NCBI RefSeq assembly: GCF_000447755.1
Contig: NZ_AUNE01000003.1
Coordinates: forward strand, 45,781 to 109,780
From: Bacteriovorax sp. BSW11_IV
GTDB taxonomy: Bacteria; Bdellovibrionota; Bacteriovoracia; Bacteriovoracales; Bacteriovoracaceae
Direction of reading: 5' to 3'
DNA length: 64,000 nucleotides
The notes below the pieces were generated by a model. That model did not search any database and was not told the DNA's origin. It saw only the letters and a program-made list of their open reading frames with translations. The first letter of the stretch is position 1; each line of letters opens with the position of its first letter. The position numbers and the translations under genes are program-made. Shown piece by piece: positions 1-7,887 of this stretch.

Positions 1-2
1 CT

Positions 3-611
3 AAGGTTAAAGATCTTGAAAGATTATTTTCAAAAGAGATGGTTCAAAAGACAATTAAAGATTCGCAAAAATTTTTAGGACACAAAAAGTTTGATCTCCA
101 AATTCACTTGGCATGGTGGCCTAAAAATGTAGCACCTGTTGCGAGTTTTTATGGCAACCATGTTGTGCTTCATTTTAATCCTATTGATCAACTTGCTTCG
201 TTGAATACGGCCATTTTAGTGGAGGCCTCTGTTGCAGCTCTTATGAGAAATTTAGAACAAGAGACAAAGAACAATTTTTCAAAGTCTTATTTTAATAAGT
301 GCCAGCTCAAAAAAGAGTTTCCAAACTTTCCAAGTGATCTTTATTTGGAGAGACCACTCGTTCTTGCAATGAGTCACTATTATCAAGGTTCATTAAAAGA
401 AAAGAGAACTTTTGATGTTTTTGTGAAATGGGATGGCAATGAGCTCGTTAATTTGATGAGTAAGGACTTTTTTATGTACTATCTTCACGCATTGCGTACA
501 AAAATGTCTTTCGGTCCAGATTTCGCTCAAAGTCTTGGTGGCATTTGTCAGAGCTATGTTCAGGCCTATCAGGCCATGGAAAAGGCACGTGCACGCGAAG
601 CGTCTCGCTAA
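3..611 (+). CDS. hypothetical protein, N-terminus cut by window edge
   Basis: The reading frame is open to the left edge, so the true start lies outside the window; the first in-frame Met is at position 39. About 200 residues are visible, with no signal peptide, membrane segment or motif that I recognise in this part. It is a mixed charged and aromatic sequence with an Ala/Arg-rich C-terminus. It ends 132 bases before the carboxylase operon on the same strand, so it may belong to a separate transcript. No function is proposed. Confidence 0.7.
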   Translation, partial: KVKDLERLFSKEMVQKTIKDSQKFLGHKKFDLQIHLAWWPKNVAPVASFYGNHVVLHFNPIDQLASLNTAILVEASVAALMRNLEQETKNNFSKSYFNKCQLKKEFPNFPSDLYLERPLVLAMSHYYQGSLKEKRTFDVFVKWDGNELVNLMSKDFFMYYLHALRTKMSFGPDFAQSLGGICQSYVQAYQAMEKARAREASR

Positions 612-743
612 TATCTAACGCAAAGCTATTGCAGGTCGTGTCTTAATAAAAAAGCATGGCCCGCTCCGACTTGTCTATCTGCACTATCCTCAATACAATC
701 GTAGCGTATTTTTTTGTCAACGACATTTACCCATGGGGATCAG

Positions 744-2366
744 ATGGATATTTTACATTCACAAATAGATGTGAATTCTGAAGACTTTAAGGCCAATAAA
801 GAATTTCACTTAGGCCTCAAAAATGAACTCAAGAAAAAATTAGATGAAGCAAAATTAGGCGGTGGACAAAAGTCTGTTGATCGCCATCATAGTCGTGGAA
901 AGTTTTTACCACGTGAAAGAATTGAGAGAATCCTCGATGACGGTTCTCCCTTTGTCGAACTATCGGCCTTGGCCGCTGGCGAAATGTATGGTGGAGACGT
1001 ACCTTCGGCAGGGATTATTTGTGGTGTTGGTCGTGTACACGGTGTTGAGTGTATGTTTGTTGCAAACGATGCTACAGTAAAGGGGGGGACTTACTTTCCC
1101 TTAACTGTTAAAAAACATTTACGTGCTCAAGAAATTGCTCGTGAAAATCGACTTCCTTGTATTTATCTTGTGGACTCTGGTGGGGCCTTCTTACCAATGC
1201 AAGATGAAGTCTTTCCAGACAAGGAACACTTTGGTCGCATTTTTTATAATCAAGCTCAAATGTCTGCAATGGGTATACCTCAAATTGCCGTTGTCCTAGG
1301 TTCTTGTACTGCTGGTGGTGCATATGTTCCTGCAATGGCCGATGAGTCTGTTATTGTAAAAGGTAACGGGACAATTTTCCTTGGTGGGCCACCCCTTGTA
1401 AAAGCGGCCACAGGCGAAGAAGTTTCTGCAGAGGATCTTGGAGGTGCCAAAGTTCATACTAGTGACAGTGGTGTGGCCGATCATTTTGCAGAAGATGAAG
1501 AAGAGGCACTTATAATAACTCGTAATATTGTTGAGAATTTGAATTATAAATCGGTGGGAGAAATCCTAGGTCAAAAGTCTATCAAAACTGTTACTGATCC
1601 GCTTTATGATATTGATGAAGTTTATGGAATCGTTCCTTTTGATACTAAAAAACCATTTGATGTTCGTGAAATTATCGCACGTTTAGTAGATGGTTCACAA
1701 TTTCATGAATTCAAAGAGCGCTACGGTACAACTCTCGTTTGTGGATTTGCAAGAATTCACGGACATCAAGTAGGGATTGTGGCCAATAATGGTATTTTAT
1801 TCTCTGAGTCTGCAGTTAAAGGTGCCCACTTTATTGAGCTGTGTGGTCAAAGAAAAATTCCTCTTGTTTTCTTGCAGAATATTACTGGTTTTATGGTTGG
1901 TAAGAAATACGAGTCTGAAGGAATTGCCAAGCACGGTGCAAAAATGGTGACCGCAGTTTCTACAGTAGATGTTCCTAAGTTCACAGTTATTATTGGTGGA
2001 TCATTTGGTGCAGGAAATTATGGAATGTGTGGTCGTGCCTATTCTCCTCGTTTTCTTTGGATGTGGCCAAATGCTAGAATTTCAGTAATGGGTGGAGAAC
2101 AGGCCGCGGGCGTTCTCACAACTGTACGCCAAGAAGGTCTGCGTGTTAGTGGAAAAACACCTATGACAGATAGTGAAGTTAGGGAGTTTCAAAAACCTAT
2201 TTTAGATAAATATGAAAACGAAGGAAGTGCTTACTATTCAAGTGCTCGTTTGTGGGATGATGGAATTATAGACCCTGCTCATACTCGTGACATTCTTGGA
2301 TTAGCGATTTCTGCTTCTTTAAATGCTGAGATTAAAGAATCAAAATTTGGTGTTTTCAGAATGTAG
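744..2366 (+). CDS. liuB: methylcrotonyl-CoA carboxylase beta (carboxyltransferase) subunit
   Basis: This is the biotin-dependent acyl-CoA carboxyltransferase subunit. It transfers CO2 from carboxybiotin to the acyl-CoA, here most likely 3-methylcrotonyl-CoA in leucine catabolism. The roughly 540 residues match the family. The [20 protein letters not shown] segment near the N-terminus, a glycine-rich [11 protein letters not shown] region and the C-terminal GGEQAAGVL region are typical. A TTG at 714 would add ten residues but has no ribosome site, whereas the ATG at 744 follows GGGGATC and fits the usual family N-terminus. Substrate is inferred from the adjacent methylglutaconyl-CoA hydratase and HMG-CoA lyase; a propionyl- or geranyl-CoA carboxylase is the alternative. 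Confidence 0.9.
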   Translation: MDILHSQIDVNSEDFKANKEFHLGLKNELKKKLDEAKLGGGQKSVDRHHSRGKFLPRERIERILDDGSPFVELSALAAGEMYGGDVPSAGIICGVGRVHGVECMFVANDATVKGGTYFPLTVKKHLRAQEIARENRLPCIYLVDSGGAFLPMQDEVFPDKEHFGRIFYNQAQMSAMGIPQIAVVLGSCTAGGAYVPAMADESVIVKGNGTIFLGGPPLVKAATGEEVSAEDLGGAKVHTSDSGVADHFAEDEEEALIITRNIVENLNYKSVGEILGQKSIKTVTDPLYDIDEVYGIVPFDTKKPFDVREIIARLVDGSQFHEFKERYGTTLVCGFARIHGHQVGIVANNGILFSESAVKGAHFIELCGQRKIPLVFLQNITGFMVGKKYESEGIAKHGAKMVTAVSTVDVPKFTVIIGGSFGAGNYGMCGRAYSPRFLWMWPNARISVMGGEQAAGVLTTVRQEGLRVSGKTPMTDSEVREFQKPILDKYENEGSAYYSSARLWDDGIIDPAHTRDILGLAISASLNAEIKESKFGVFRM

Positions 2367-2406
2367 GATCGAGCATTAGAAAAAAATTGGGAATATTGGA
2401 AATATA

Positions 2407-3216
2407 ATGATGAATGAATCGAAATTATTTACACAAGAACTTGACGACAAAGGCGTACTAACCGTAACCCTCAATCGTCCTGAACTCCATAATGCCTTCA
2501 ATGATGAACTCATTGCCTCAATGACAACAGCTTGCGAGCAATGGGAGCTAAATGACAAAGTTCGCGTGATTGTTCTCACGGGTGAAGGCCGCTCATTTTG
2601 TGCAGGAGCTGATTTGAATTGGATGAAGAAAATGAAAGATTACTCTGATGAGGAAAACTTTCAAGACTCTAAAAAGCTCTCTAAGCTTTTTGAATCTATT
2701 AACTCTCTTTCAAAACCAGTTGTAGGAAAAGTTAATGGCGCTGCCCTTGGTGGTGGTGTTGGGCTTGTCGCCGTATGTGACTATGTTGTAGCGAAAGAGG
2801 ATGCTAAATTTGGATTAACTGAAGTTCTCTTAGGACTTGCTCCTGCTGTTATCTCTCCTTATGTTATGGCCAAAATTGGTGAATCAAATGCCAGAGCACT
2901 GTTTTTAACTGGTGAAAAATTTGGACCTGAAAAGGCCATGAATATTGGGCTTATTCATCAAGTTTCATTATCACGTTACTTTGAAAAAGATGTTGATGAA
3001 GTCGTGGCCCGATTACTGCAAGCTGGTCCAAAGGCCCAGCAGGCCACAAAGAAATTAATTCAAAATGTAATTCGCTTAACAAATGATGAGCCTTTTGAAG
3101 GTGTGGTAAAATACACTTGTGAAACAATTGCACGTCTTCGTACCAGCAGTGAGGGTCAAGAGGGGATGAGTGCTCTTCTTGAAAAAAGAAGACCGAACTG
3201 GATGGGAGATAAATAG
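2407..3216 (+). CDS. liuC: methylglutaconyl-CoA hydratase (crotonase family)
   Basis: A 269-residue crotonase-fold protein, predicted to hydrate 3-methylglutaconyl-CoA to HMG-CoA, the step between the carboxylase and HMG-CoA lyase. Visible family motifs are the CoA/oxyanion segment GRSFCAGADLNWM, the second oxyanion loop VNGAALGGGVGLVAVCD, and FGLTEVLLGLAPAVISPYV, whose LAPAVISPYV ending is characteristic of bacterial LiuC/GnyH rather than of beta-oxidation hydratases. It starts 40 bases after the carboxyltransferase gene, and its TAG stop shares one base with the next GTG start, so translation is probably coupled. Confidence 0.87.
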   Translation: MMNESKLFTQELDDKGVLTVTLNRPELHNAFNDELIASMTTACEQWELNDKVRVIVLTGEGRSFCAGADLNWMKKMKDYSDEENFQDSKKLSKLFESINSLSKPVVGKVNGAALGGGVGLVAVCDYVVAKEDAKFGLTEVLLGLAPAVISPYVMAKIGESNARALFLTGEKFGPEKAMNIGLIHQVSLSRYFEKDVDEVVARLLQAGPKAQQATKKLIQNVIRLTNDEPFEGVVKYTCETIARLRTSSEGQEGMSALLEKRRPNWMGDK

Positions 3217-4697
3217 TGAGTACAATTAAAAAAATTCTTATTGCAAATCGTGGAGAGATTGCTCTTAGGGTTATGAAAACTTGTCGTGAAATGGGGATCG
3301 CTTCTGTTTCACTCTATACTGATAAAGAAGTTGATTATCCTCATGCGTACTCTGCTACAGAATCTTACTCTTTAGGAGATGGTCCTTTAAGTGAGACATA
3401 TTTAAATCACGCAAAAATTATTGCGCTCGCAAAAAAGTGTGGTGCAGATGCCATTCACCCAGGGTATGGCTTTCTTTCAGAAAATGGTGTCTTTGCTGAC
3501 AAAGTAAGGGCCGAAGGAATTATTTTTATTGGCCCTAGTTCTGATTCAATGTTGATCATGGGTGATAAGAAAACTTCTAAACAAAAAATGGAAGAAGTTG
3601 GTGTTCCTTTAATTCCTGGTTACCACGGTAATGAACAAGCCCCAAGCTTCTTGAAGGATGAAGCTAAGAAGATTGGCTACCCTGTACTTATTAAGGCCTC
3701 TGCTGGAGGTGGTGGTAAAGGGATGAGAGTTGTTAGGAGTGAAGCTGAGTTTATTGATGGACTAGAAGCTGCCAAAAGAGAGGCCATGAATGCCTTTGGT
3801 GACGATACTGTACTTGTTGAAAAATACATTACAAATCCTCGCCATATTGAAGTTCAGGTAATGAGTGATCGTCACGGAAATCACCTTCATCTTTTTGAAA
3901 GAGAATGCTCTATCCAAAGACGCCATCAAAAAATTGTTGAAGAAACCCCTTCAACTGCTCTTGATGAAAAAACGAGACAAGATATTACAGCTTCAGCAGT
4001 GGCCATCACGACGGCCATTAATTATGAAGGAGCTGGTACTGTAGAATTTATTCTTGATGAAGATGGGAAATTTTATTTTCTTGAAATGAATACAAGGCTC
4101 CAAGTTGAGCATCCTGTGACTGAAATGGTAACTGGTCTTGATCTTGTGAAAATGCAAATTGAAGTTGCTAGAGGTGATAAGCTCCTTATTACTCAAGATG
4201 AAATTGTTCAAAAAGGTCATGCTATTGAAGTACGTCTTTATTCTGAAGATCCTGACAATGGGTTCTTACCTGCCACTGGTAAAATCTCTGTCGTCGGTCA
4301 TCCTACTTTGAATGGGACGAGATTGGATTCGGGTTATGTTGATGGTAATGAAGTTACTATTAACTTCGATCCAATGCTAGCGAAGCTCATTGCGTGGGGA
4401 GAAAACAGAGAGGTTGCGACACAGAAAATTTTGGCCTCACTTTGTGATGTGGCCTTTTTAGGTGTTAAGACAAATCGCGATTACTTAAGAAGAATTTTAG
4501 AGACAGAAGAATTTAAAGTTGGAAATACTTATACTCACTTTGTAGAAACTTACAAAGACAAGCTCTTAAAACGTGAGGTCAGCTCTGATGAAGAGGCCCT
4601 TGCAATTGCCACTTTCTTACTTGAATCGAGAAAAGGAAAAGCCGGTACTATTGGTACAGGTCCATGGAGTGAATTACACGGATTTAGGAATTGTTAA
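3216..4697 (+). CDS. liuD: biotin carboxylase subunit of methylcrotonyl-CoA carboxylase (split alpha subunit)
   Basis: Catalyses ATP-dependent carboxylation of biotin. Residues 1-450 carry the biotin carboxylase and ATP-grasp domains: KKILIANRGEIALRV at the start, the glycine loop SAGGGGKGM at 162-170, ERECSIQRRHQK at 228-239 and FLEMNTRLQVEHPVTE around 288-303. Family alpha subunits are about 650 residues and continue into a linker and a biotinyl domain. This protein stops at 493, just after PWSELHGFR, which resembles the point where that linker begins. The biotinyl part is the next ORF, in the +1 frame after a TAATATG junction. The start is GTG (3216), overlapping the previous stop as TAGTG. 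Confidence 0.9.
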   Translation: MSTIKKILIANRGEIALRVMKTCREMGIASVSLYTDKEVDYPHAYSATESYSLGDGPLSETYLNHAKIIALAKKCGADAIHPGYGFLSENGVFADKVRAEGIIFIGPSSDSMLIMGDKKTSKQKMEEVGVPLIPGYHGNEQAPSFLKDEAKKIGYPVLIKASAGGGGKGMRVVRSEAEFIDGLEAAKREAMNAFGDDTVLVEKYITNPRHIEVQVMSDRHGNHLHLFERECSIQRRHQKIVEETPSTALDEKTRQDITASAVAITTAINYEGAGTVEFILDEDGKFYFLEMNTRLQVEHPVTEMVTGLDLVKMQIEVARGDKLLITQDEIVQKGHAIEVRLYSEDPDNGFLPATGKISVVGHPTLNGTRLDSGYVDGNEVTINFDPMLAKLIAWGENREVATQKILASLCDVAFLGVKTNRDYLRRILETEEFKVGNTYTHFVETYKDKLLKREVSSDEEALAIATFLLESRKGKAGTIGTGPWSELHGFRNC

Positions 4698-4698
4698 T

Positions 4699-5184
4699 AT
4701 GAAAAAAGTTATTTTATTAAATGGTGAAAAAGTAGAAGTACAACTCTTGGACCTAACTGGTCATAGTGTTTCATTTTTATACAAAGGAAAAGAATATTTC
4801 TTTGAAAAAGTAGCAAGCGATGCCACAAGCTATAGCTTAAAAAATGGTAGCTCTAATCATAAAGTTCTTTTTGATGGGAAGAATGCTCTTGTTGGTGGCA
4901 AGGATTTATCAATTGAAAATCCTAGAACATCACGTACAAAAGGTAAGAGTGATGTAGATGCTGGAATGTCTGCACCAATGCCTGGTAAAATTTTAAAAGT
5001 TCTTGTGGCCCCTGGCCAAAGCGTTCAAAAAGGTGAGTCCTTACTTGTTATGGAGGCCATGAAAATGGAACATGCGATTAAGGCATCATATGATGGTGTA
5101 TTGAAAAAAGTTTACTTTTCTGAAGGACAACTCGTAGAGGCCGGTGCGGCCCTTGTTGATCTTGAAAAAAGTGCGGAGTCATAA
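4699..5184 (+). CDS. biotin carboxyl carrier protein of the methylcrotonyl-CoA carboxylase
   Basis: A 161-residue biotin carrier. Residues 1-85 form a beta-rich linker similar in character to the BT domain of carboxylase alpha subunits. Residues 88-157 form the biotinyl domain, with SAPMPGKILKV and the biotinylation site EAMKMEH; Lys122 is the expected biotin attachment lysine. The ATG at 4699 is one base after the stop of the biotin carboxylase gene, suggesting translational re-initiation. An upstream in-frame ATG at 4573 would give a non-homologous N-terminal extension inside the carboxylase gene and is rejected. Either a natural fission product or one half of an alpha subunit broken by an indel. 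Confidence 0.87.
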   Translation: MKKVILLNGEKVEVQLLDLTGHSVSFLYKGKEYFFEKVASDATSYSLKNGSSNHKVLFDGKNALVGGKDLSIENPRTSRTKGKSDVDAGMSAPMPGKILKVLVAPGQSVQKGESLLVMEAMKMEHAIKASYDGVLKKVYFSEGQLVEAGAALVDLEKSAES

Positions 5185-6107
5185 TGTTAAAATCACTTCC
5201 CACTGATGTTCGCATCATCGAGGTTGGACCTCGTGATGGACTTCAAAATGAAAAAAAAGTTTTAAGTACAGATGATAAGGCCCACTATATCAAGCTTTTG
5301 ACTCAAACTGGTCTTAAGACTATTGAAGTGACAAGTTTTGTTCGTGCGGACAAAATTCCACAAATGGGTGATGCCGTATCTTTGTTTGAGAAGGTTAAAT
5401 CTTTTTTACCGACAGATATCCATGCTCCTTGTTTGGTTCCTAATCTAACAGGACTTGAGACTGCACTAGATATTGGAGTTAAAGAAATTGCTGTCTTCAC
5501 AGCAACGAGCAATACATTTAATAAGAAAAATATTAATGCCACAATTGAAGAATCATTCGAACGAATCAGACCAGTCGCAAAGATGGCGATTGATTGTGGA
5601 ATTAAAGTTCGCGGTTATATTTCAACGGTATTTGGCTGCCCTTACGAAGGTCAAACTTCAATTGAAAACTTGATGAAGGTGACTCGATTTTTAGATGAGA
5701 TTGGTTGTTATGAAATTTCATTAGGTGACACTATTGGTGTAGGAAATCCTGCACAAGTTTTGGCCATCACGAATGAACTTAAAAAAGAATTCAAACTTGA
5801 TCGTTTTGCCATGCACATGCATGATACTAATGGAATGGCCCTTGCCAATATCCTTACGGCCCTTGATTGTGGTCATACTAATTTTGATTCTTCATCTGCC
5901 GGTCTTGGTGGTTGCCCTTATGCAAAGGGTGCCACAGGCAATGTGGCCACTGAAGATGTCGTTAATTTATTACATTGCCTCGGTGTAAACACAGGTGTTG
6001 ATATGGAGAAATTAACCACGGCCAGCGAGTTCATTCTTTCTAAATTAGAGAAAAAGAGTTCTTCAAAATTTTACAATGCCTATATGGCAAGAAAGGCAAA
6101 TCCATGA
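5184..6107 (+). CDS. liuE: hydroxymethylglutaryl-CoA lyase
   Basis: Cleaves HMG-CoA to acetyl-CoA and acetoacetate, the last step of leucine degradation. A 307-residue TIM-barrel protein with the family motif EVGPRDGLQNE (Arg17, Asp18), metal-binding MHMHD (His211, His213) and the signature loop AGLGGCPYAKGATGN with catalytic Cys244. The start overlaps the carrier-protein stop as TAATG, and the stop overlaps the next start as ATGA, so it lies inside a translationally coupled operon. The acetoacetate it makes could be reactivated by the acetoacetyl-CoA synthetase encoded at 16050. Confidence 0.93.
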   Translation: MLKSLPTDVRIIEVGPRDGLQNEKKVLSTDDKAHYIKLLTQTGLKTIEVTSFVRADKIPQMGDAVSLFEKVKSFLPTDIHAPCLVPNLTGLETALDIGVKEIAVFTATSNTFNKKNINATIEESFERIRPVAKMAIDCGIKVRGYISTVFGCPYEGQTSIENLMKVTRFLDEIGCYEISLGDTIGVGNPAQVLAITNELKKEFKLDRFAMHMHDTNGMALANILTALDCGHTNFDSSSAGLGGCPYAKGATGNVATEDVVNLLHCLGVNTGVDMEKLTTASEFILSKLEKKSSSKFYNAYMARKANP

Positions 6108-6919
6108 GCCAATATAATCAACACTTCACTGATTTAATCGTTGAAAAAGATGAACATCTTTTATGGCTTACACTCAATAATGAAAAGGCCTCGAATGCAA
6201 TCACTGATGGCATGATTGATTCCTTAGAGACTGTTTCAAAGCTTGCGGATAGCGATCCTGAAATTCGTGTCATGATTATTACGGGAGCAGGAAAGAATTT
6301 TTGTTCTGGCGGTGATGTTGAGGCCATGGAAAAGAAAACAGGAATGTTTGCGGGCGAGTCGTTTGAATTAGGTAATCGCTATAAAGAAGGCATACAAAGA
6401 ATTCCAAGGGCCCTAGAGTCTTTCCAAAAACCAATAATTGCTATGGTTAACGGAGCTGCCATTGGTGCCGGTTGCGACCTTGCTTGTATGTGCGATATGA
6501 GAGTGGCCAGTGATAAGGCCAAGTTTGGTGAAACTTTTGCAAAGCTTGGTTTGGTGCCAGGTGATGGTGGGACGTTTTTCTTACAACGTGTCGTAGGTTA
6601 CGCCAAGGCCATGGAAATGATTTTAACAGCTGATATCTATGATGCTAACGCGGCCCTTGCAATGGGACTTGTTAATCAAGTTCATTCTTTTTTGGATCTA
6701 AAAGAAAAGACAAGAGAGCTTGCTATGAAGATTACTCATATCGGTCCAGTTGGGTTAGCTCTTACTAAGAGAGCTCTTAAAATGGGCCGCACTCAAGACT
6801 TAAATGCCCAGCTAGAAGTACTTTCTATGTATCAAGGTATTGCTCAAAGAACGGATGATCACTTTGAAGGGCTACGCGCCATGAAAGAAAAAAGAGCTCC
6901 AGAATTCAAGGGCCGTTAG
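6104..6919 (+). CDS. enoyl-CoA hydratase/isomerase family protein
   Basis: A second crotonase-fold protein of the operon, 271 residues. It has the oxyanion motifs GKNFCSGGDVEAM and VNGAAIGAGCDLACMCDMRVA. The residue matching the first catalytic glutamate of classical hydratases appears to be Asp (GCDL rather than GCEL). The region usually reading FGxPE reads FGETFAKLGLVPGDGG, with an aspartate in the PGDGG turn. Such variants occur in PaaG-like and other non-canonical crotonases, so hydratase, isomerase or hydrolase activity cannot be told apart here. It starts within the stop of the HMG-CoA lyase gene (ATGA) and is the last gene of the operon. Confidence 0.85.
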   Translation: MSQYNQHFTDLIVEKDEHLLWLTLNNEKASNAITDGMIDSLETVSKLADSDPEIRVMIITGAGKNFCSGGDVEAMEKKTGMFAGESFELGNRYKEGIQRIPRALESFQKPIIAMVNGAAIGAGCDLACMCDMRVASDKAKFGETFAKLGLVPGDGGTFFLQRVVGYAKAMEMILTADIYDANAALAMGLVNQVHSFLDLKEKTRELAMKITHIGPVGLALTKRALKMGRTQDLNAQLEVLSMYQGIAQRTDDHFEGLRAMKEKRAPEFKGR

Positions 6920-6928
6920 GCCCATCTC

Positions 6929-6993
6929 CAGATGTCAGAAGTTTTTAAAAATTAAGTTTGTCTTATAAGTTGACAGAACTCCTCTGACATCTG
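6929..6993. repeat. 11-bp perfect inverted repeat between operons
   Basis: CAGATGTCAGA at 6929-6939 is repeated inverted as TCTGACATCTG at 6983-6993, 43 bases apart. The right arm continues into ACA, giving a tandem TCTGACA. No T-run follows, so it is a poor terminator. Paired operator half-sites or a long-loop RNA hairpin between the leucine operon and the lipoprotein genes are both possible. Confidence 0.5.
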
Positions 6994-7031
6994 ACACTTT
7001 TAATAAGTTTTAATTTTTACATGGATGTTCA

Positions 7032-7379
7032 GTGAAGAGAATTTTTTTCATTTGCCTTCTCTGCGCCTCGTGCTCCACTCTTGTTTTTGAAAATACTGGA
7101 GTAGGAGAGTTGAACTTGGATGTGAATCCAAAACACACGACGGCGAGGAAAAGTGAAGGAGTGAAAGAATTTTATCTATGGGGAATGATTCCCGCCAAGC
7201 ACACGGTACAAGTTGATTCACAGTTGCTTAAAAGTGGGGGAAGTGAATTTTCCAATATCTCTTTTGGGACGTATAAAACGACCAGAGATACATGGATGGC
7301 CATCCTTTCTTTTGGACTCTATACGCCTGTGCACTATTTCGTTGAGGCCCATTCTGATGAAGGGTTGATTCGTGAATAG
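7032..7379 (+). CDS. small lipoprotein, Bor-like
   Basis: A 115-residue exported protein starting at a GTG. The N-terminus is a short basic and hydrophobic signal ending in CASC, a somewhat atypical lipobox with Cys14 as the probable lipidated residue. The middle and end (FYLWGMIPAKHTVQVD, then ILSFGLYTPVHYFVEA) resemble the Bor family of serum-resistance lipoproteins, which share a W-G-x-x-P-x-H core and a G-x-Y-T-P ending; this family call is tentative. Its stop overlaps the start of the next lipoprotein gene by eight bases, so the two are co-expressed. Confidence 0.7.
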   Translation: MKRIFFICLLCASCSTLVFENTGVGELNLDVNPKHTTARKSEGVKEFYLWGMIPAKHTVQVDSQLLKSGGSEFSNISFGTYKTTRDTWMAILSFGLYTPVHYFVEAHSDEGLIRE

Positions 7380-7698
7380 GAAAACTTATTTTTTTACATT
7401 TATTTTTTTGCACATGGGTCTTTTAAACAGTTGTGCGAGCTCAACAAAAATATCTGGAGGAAGTTGTTTCAAATCAACTCTCGCTCCTCATGGCCAGTTG
7501 AAGCAAAGGCTAGAAGTTCGAAAGATTAGCTTTGGAAATGAAAAATCCAAGTTGAAAGATATCCTATTAGCAAATGATTTGGGTTGTGAAGGCACAAGAA
7601 TTGGTGGGGTTCAAATTAAATATAGTGCTTTAGATGCGCTATTTAATGTGATCCCTTTTGTGAACTCAAAAACTCTTGTATTTGAAATTTTAAATTAA
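7372..7698 (+). CDS. small lipoprotein of unknown function
   Basis: A 108-residue protein from a GTG start inside the previous gene's last codons. The N-terminal signal has lipobox LNSC with Cys21. The mature part contains two further Cys (in GSCFK and LGCEG), followed by a glycine-containing stretch and a hydrophobic C-terminus. I do not recognise a domain; a resemblance to small TRL-type lipoproteins is possible but weak. It forms a two-gene unit with the Bor-like lipoprotein, followed by a hairpin terminator. Confidence 0.65.
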   Translation: MNRKTYFFTFIFLHMGLLNSCASSTKISGGSCFKSTLAPHGQLKQRLEVRKISFGNEKSKLKDILLANDLGCEGTRIGGVQIKYSALDALFNVIPFVNSKTLVFEILN

Positions 7699-7768
7699 AC
7701 AAGTCACGGACGAACGTCTACGGGCCAGGGATGGGCCACTAAGTAACCGATTTCATGATGAATAGGTT

Positions 7769-7793
7769 AAAGGCCAGGGAAGGCCTTCTTTTT
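7769..7793 (+). terminator. rho-independent terminator
   Basis: AAGGCC (7770-7775) pairs with GGCCTT (7782-7787) around a six-base loop and is followed by CTTTTT. It lies 70 bases after the small lipoprotein pair on the same strand. Confidence 0.6.
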
Positions 7794-7887
7794 GCTCCAA
7801 TTACCTAAAATCACCCTCTTTATTCTCATGATATTAAATAGACAAGCCGATAAGCTCTTGAGGTATTTTGCCTTGTGAGAGAGAAAA

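Noticed and set aside
714..743. TTG start for the carboxyltransferase
   Set aside because: No ribosome site before it; the ATG at 744 fits the family N-terminus.
4573..5184. Longer start for the biotin carrier ORF
   Set aside because: The extra 42 residues lie inside the biotin carboxylase gene in another frame and show no domain; ATG 4699 is better placed.
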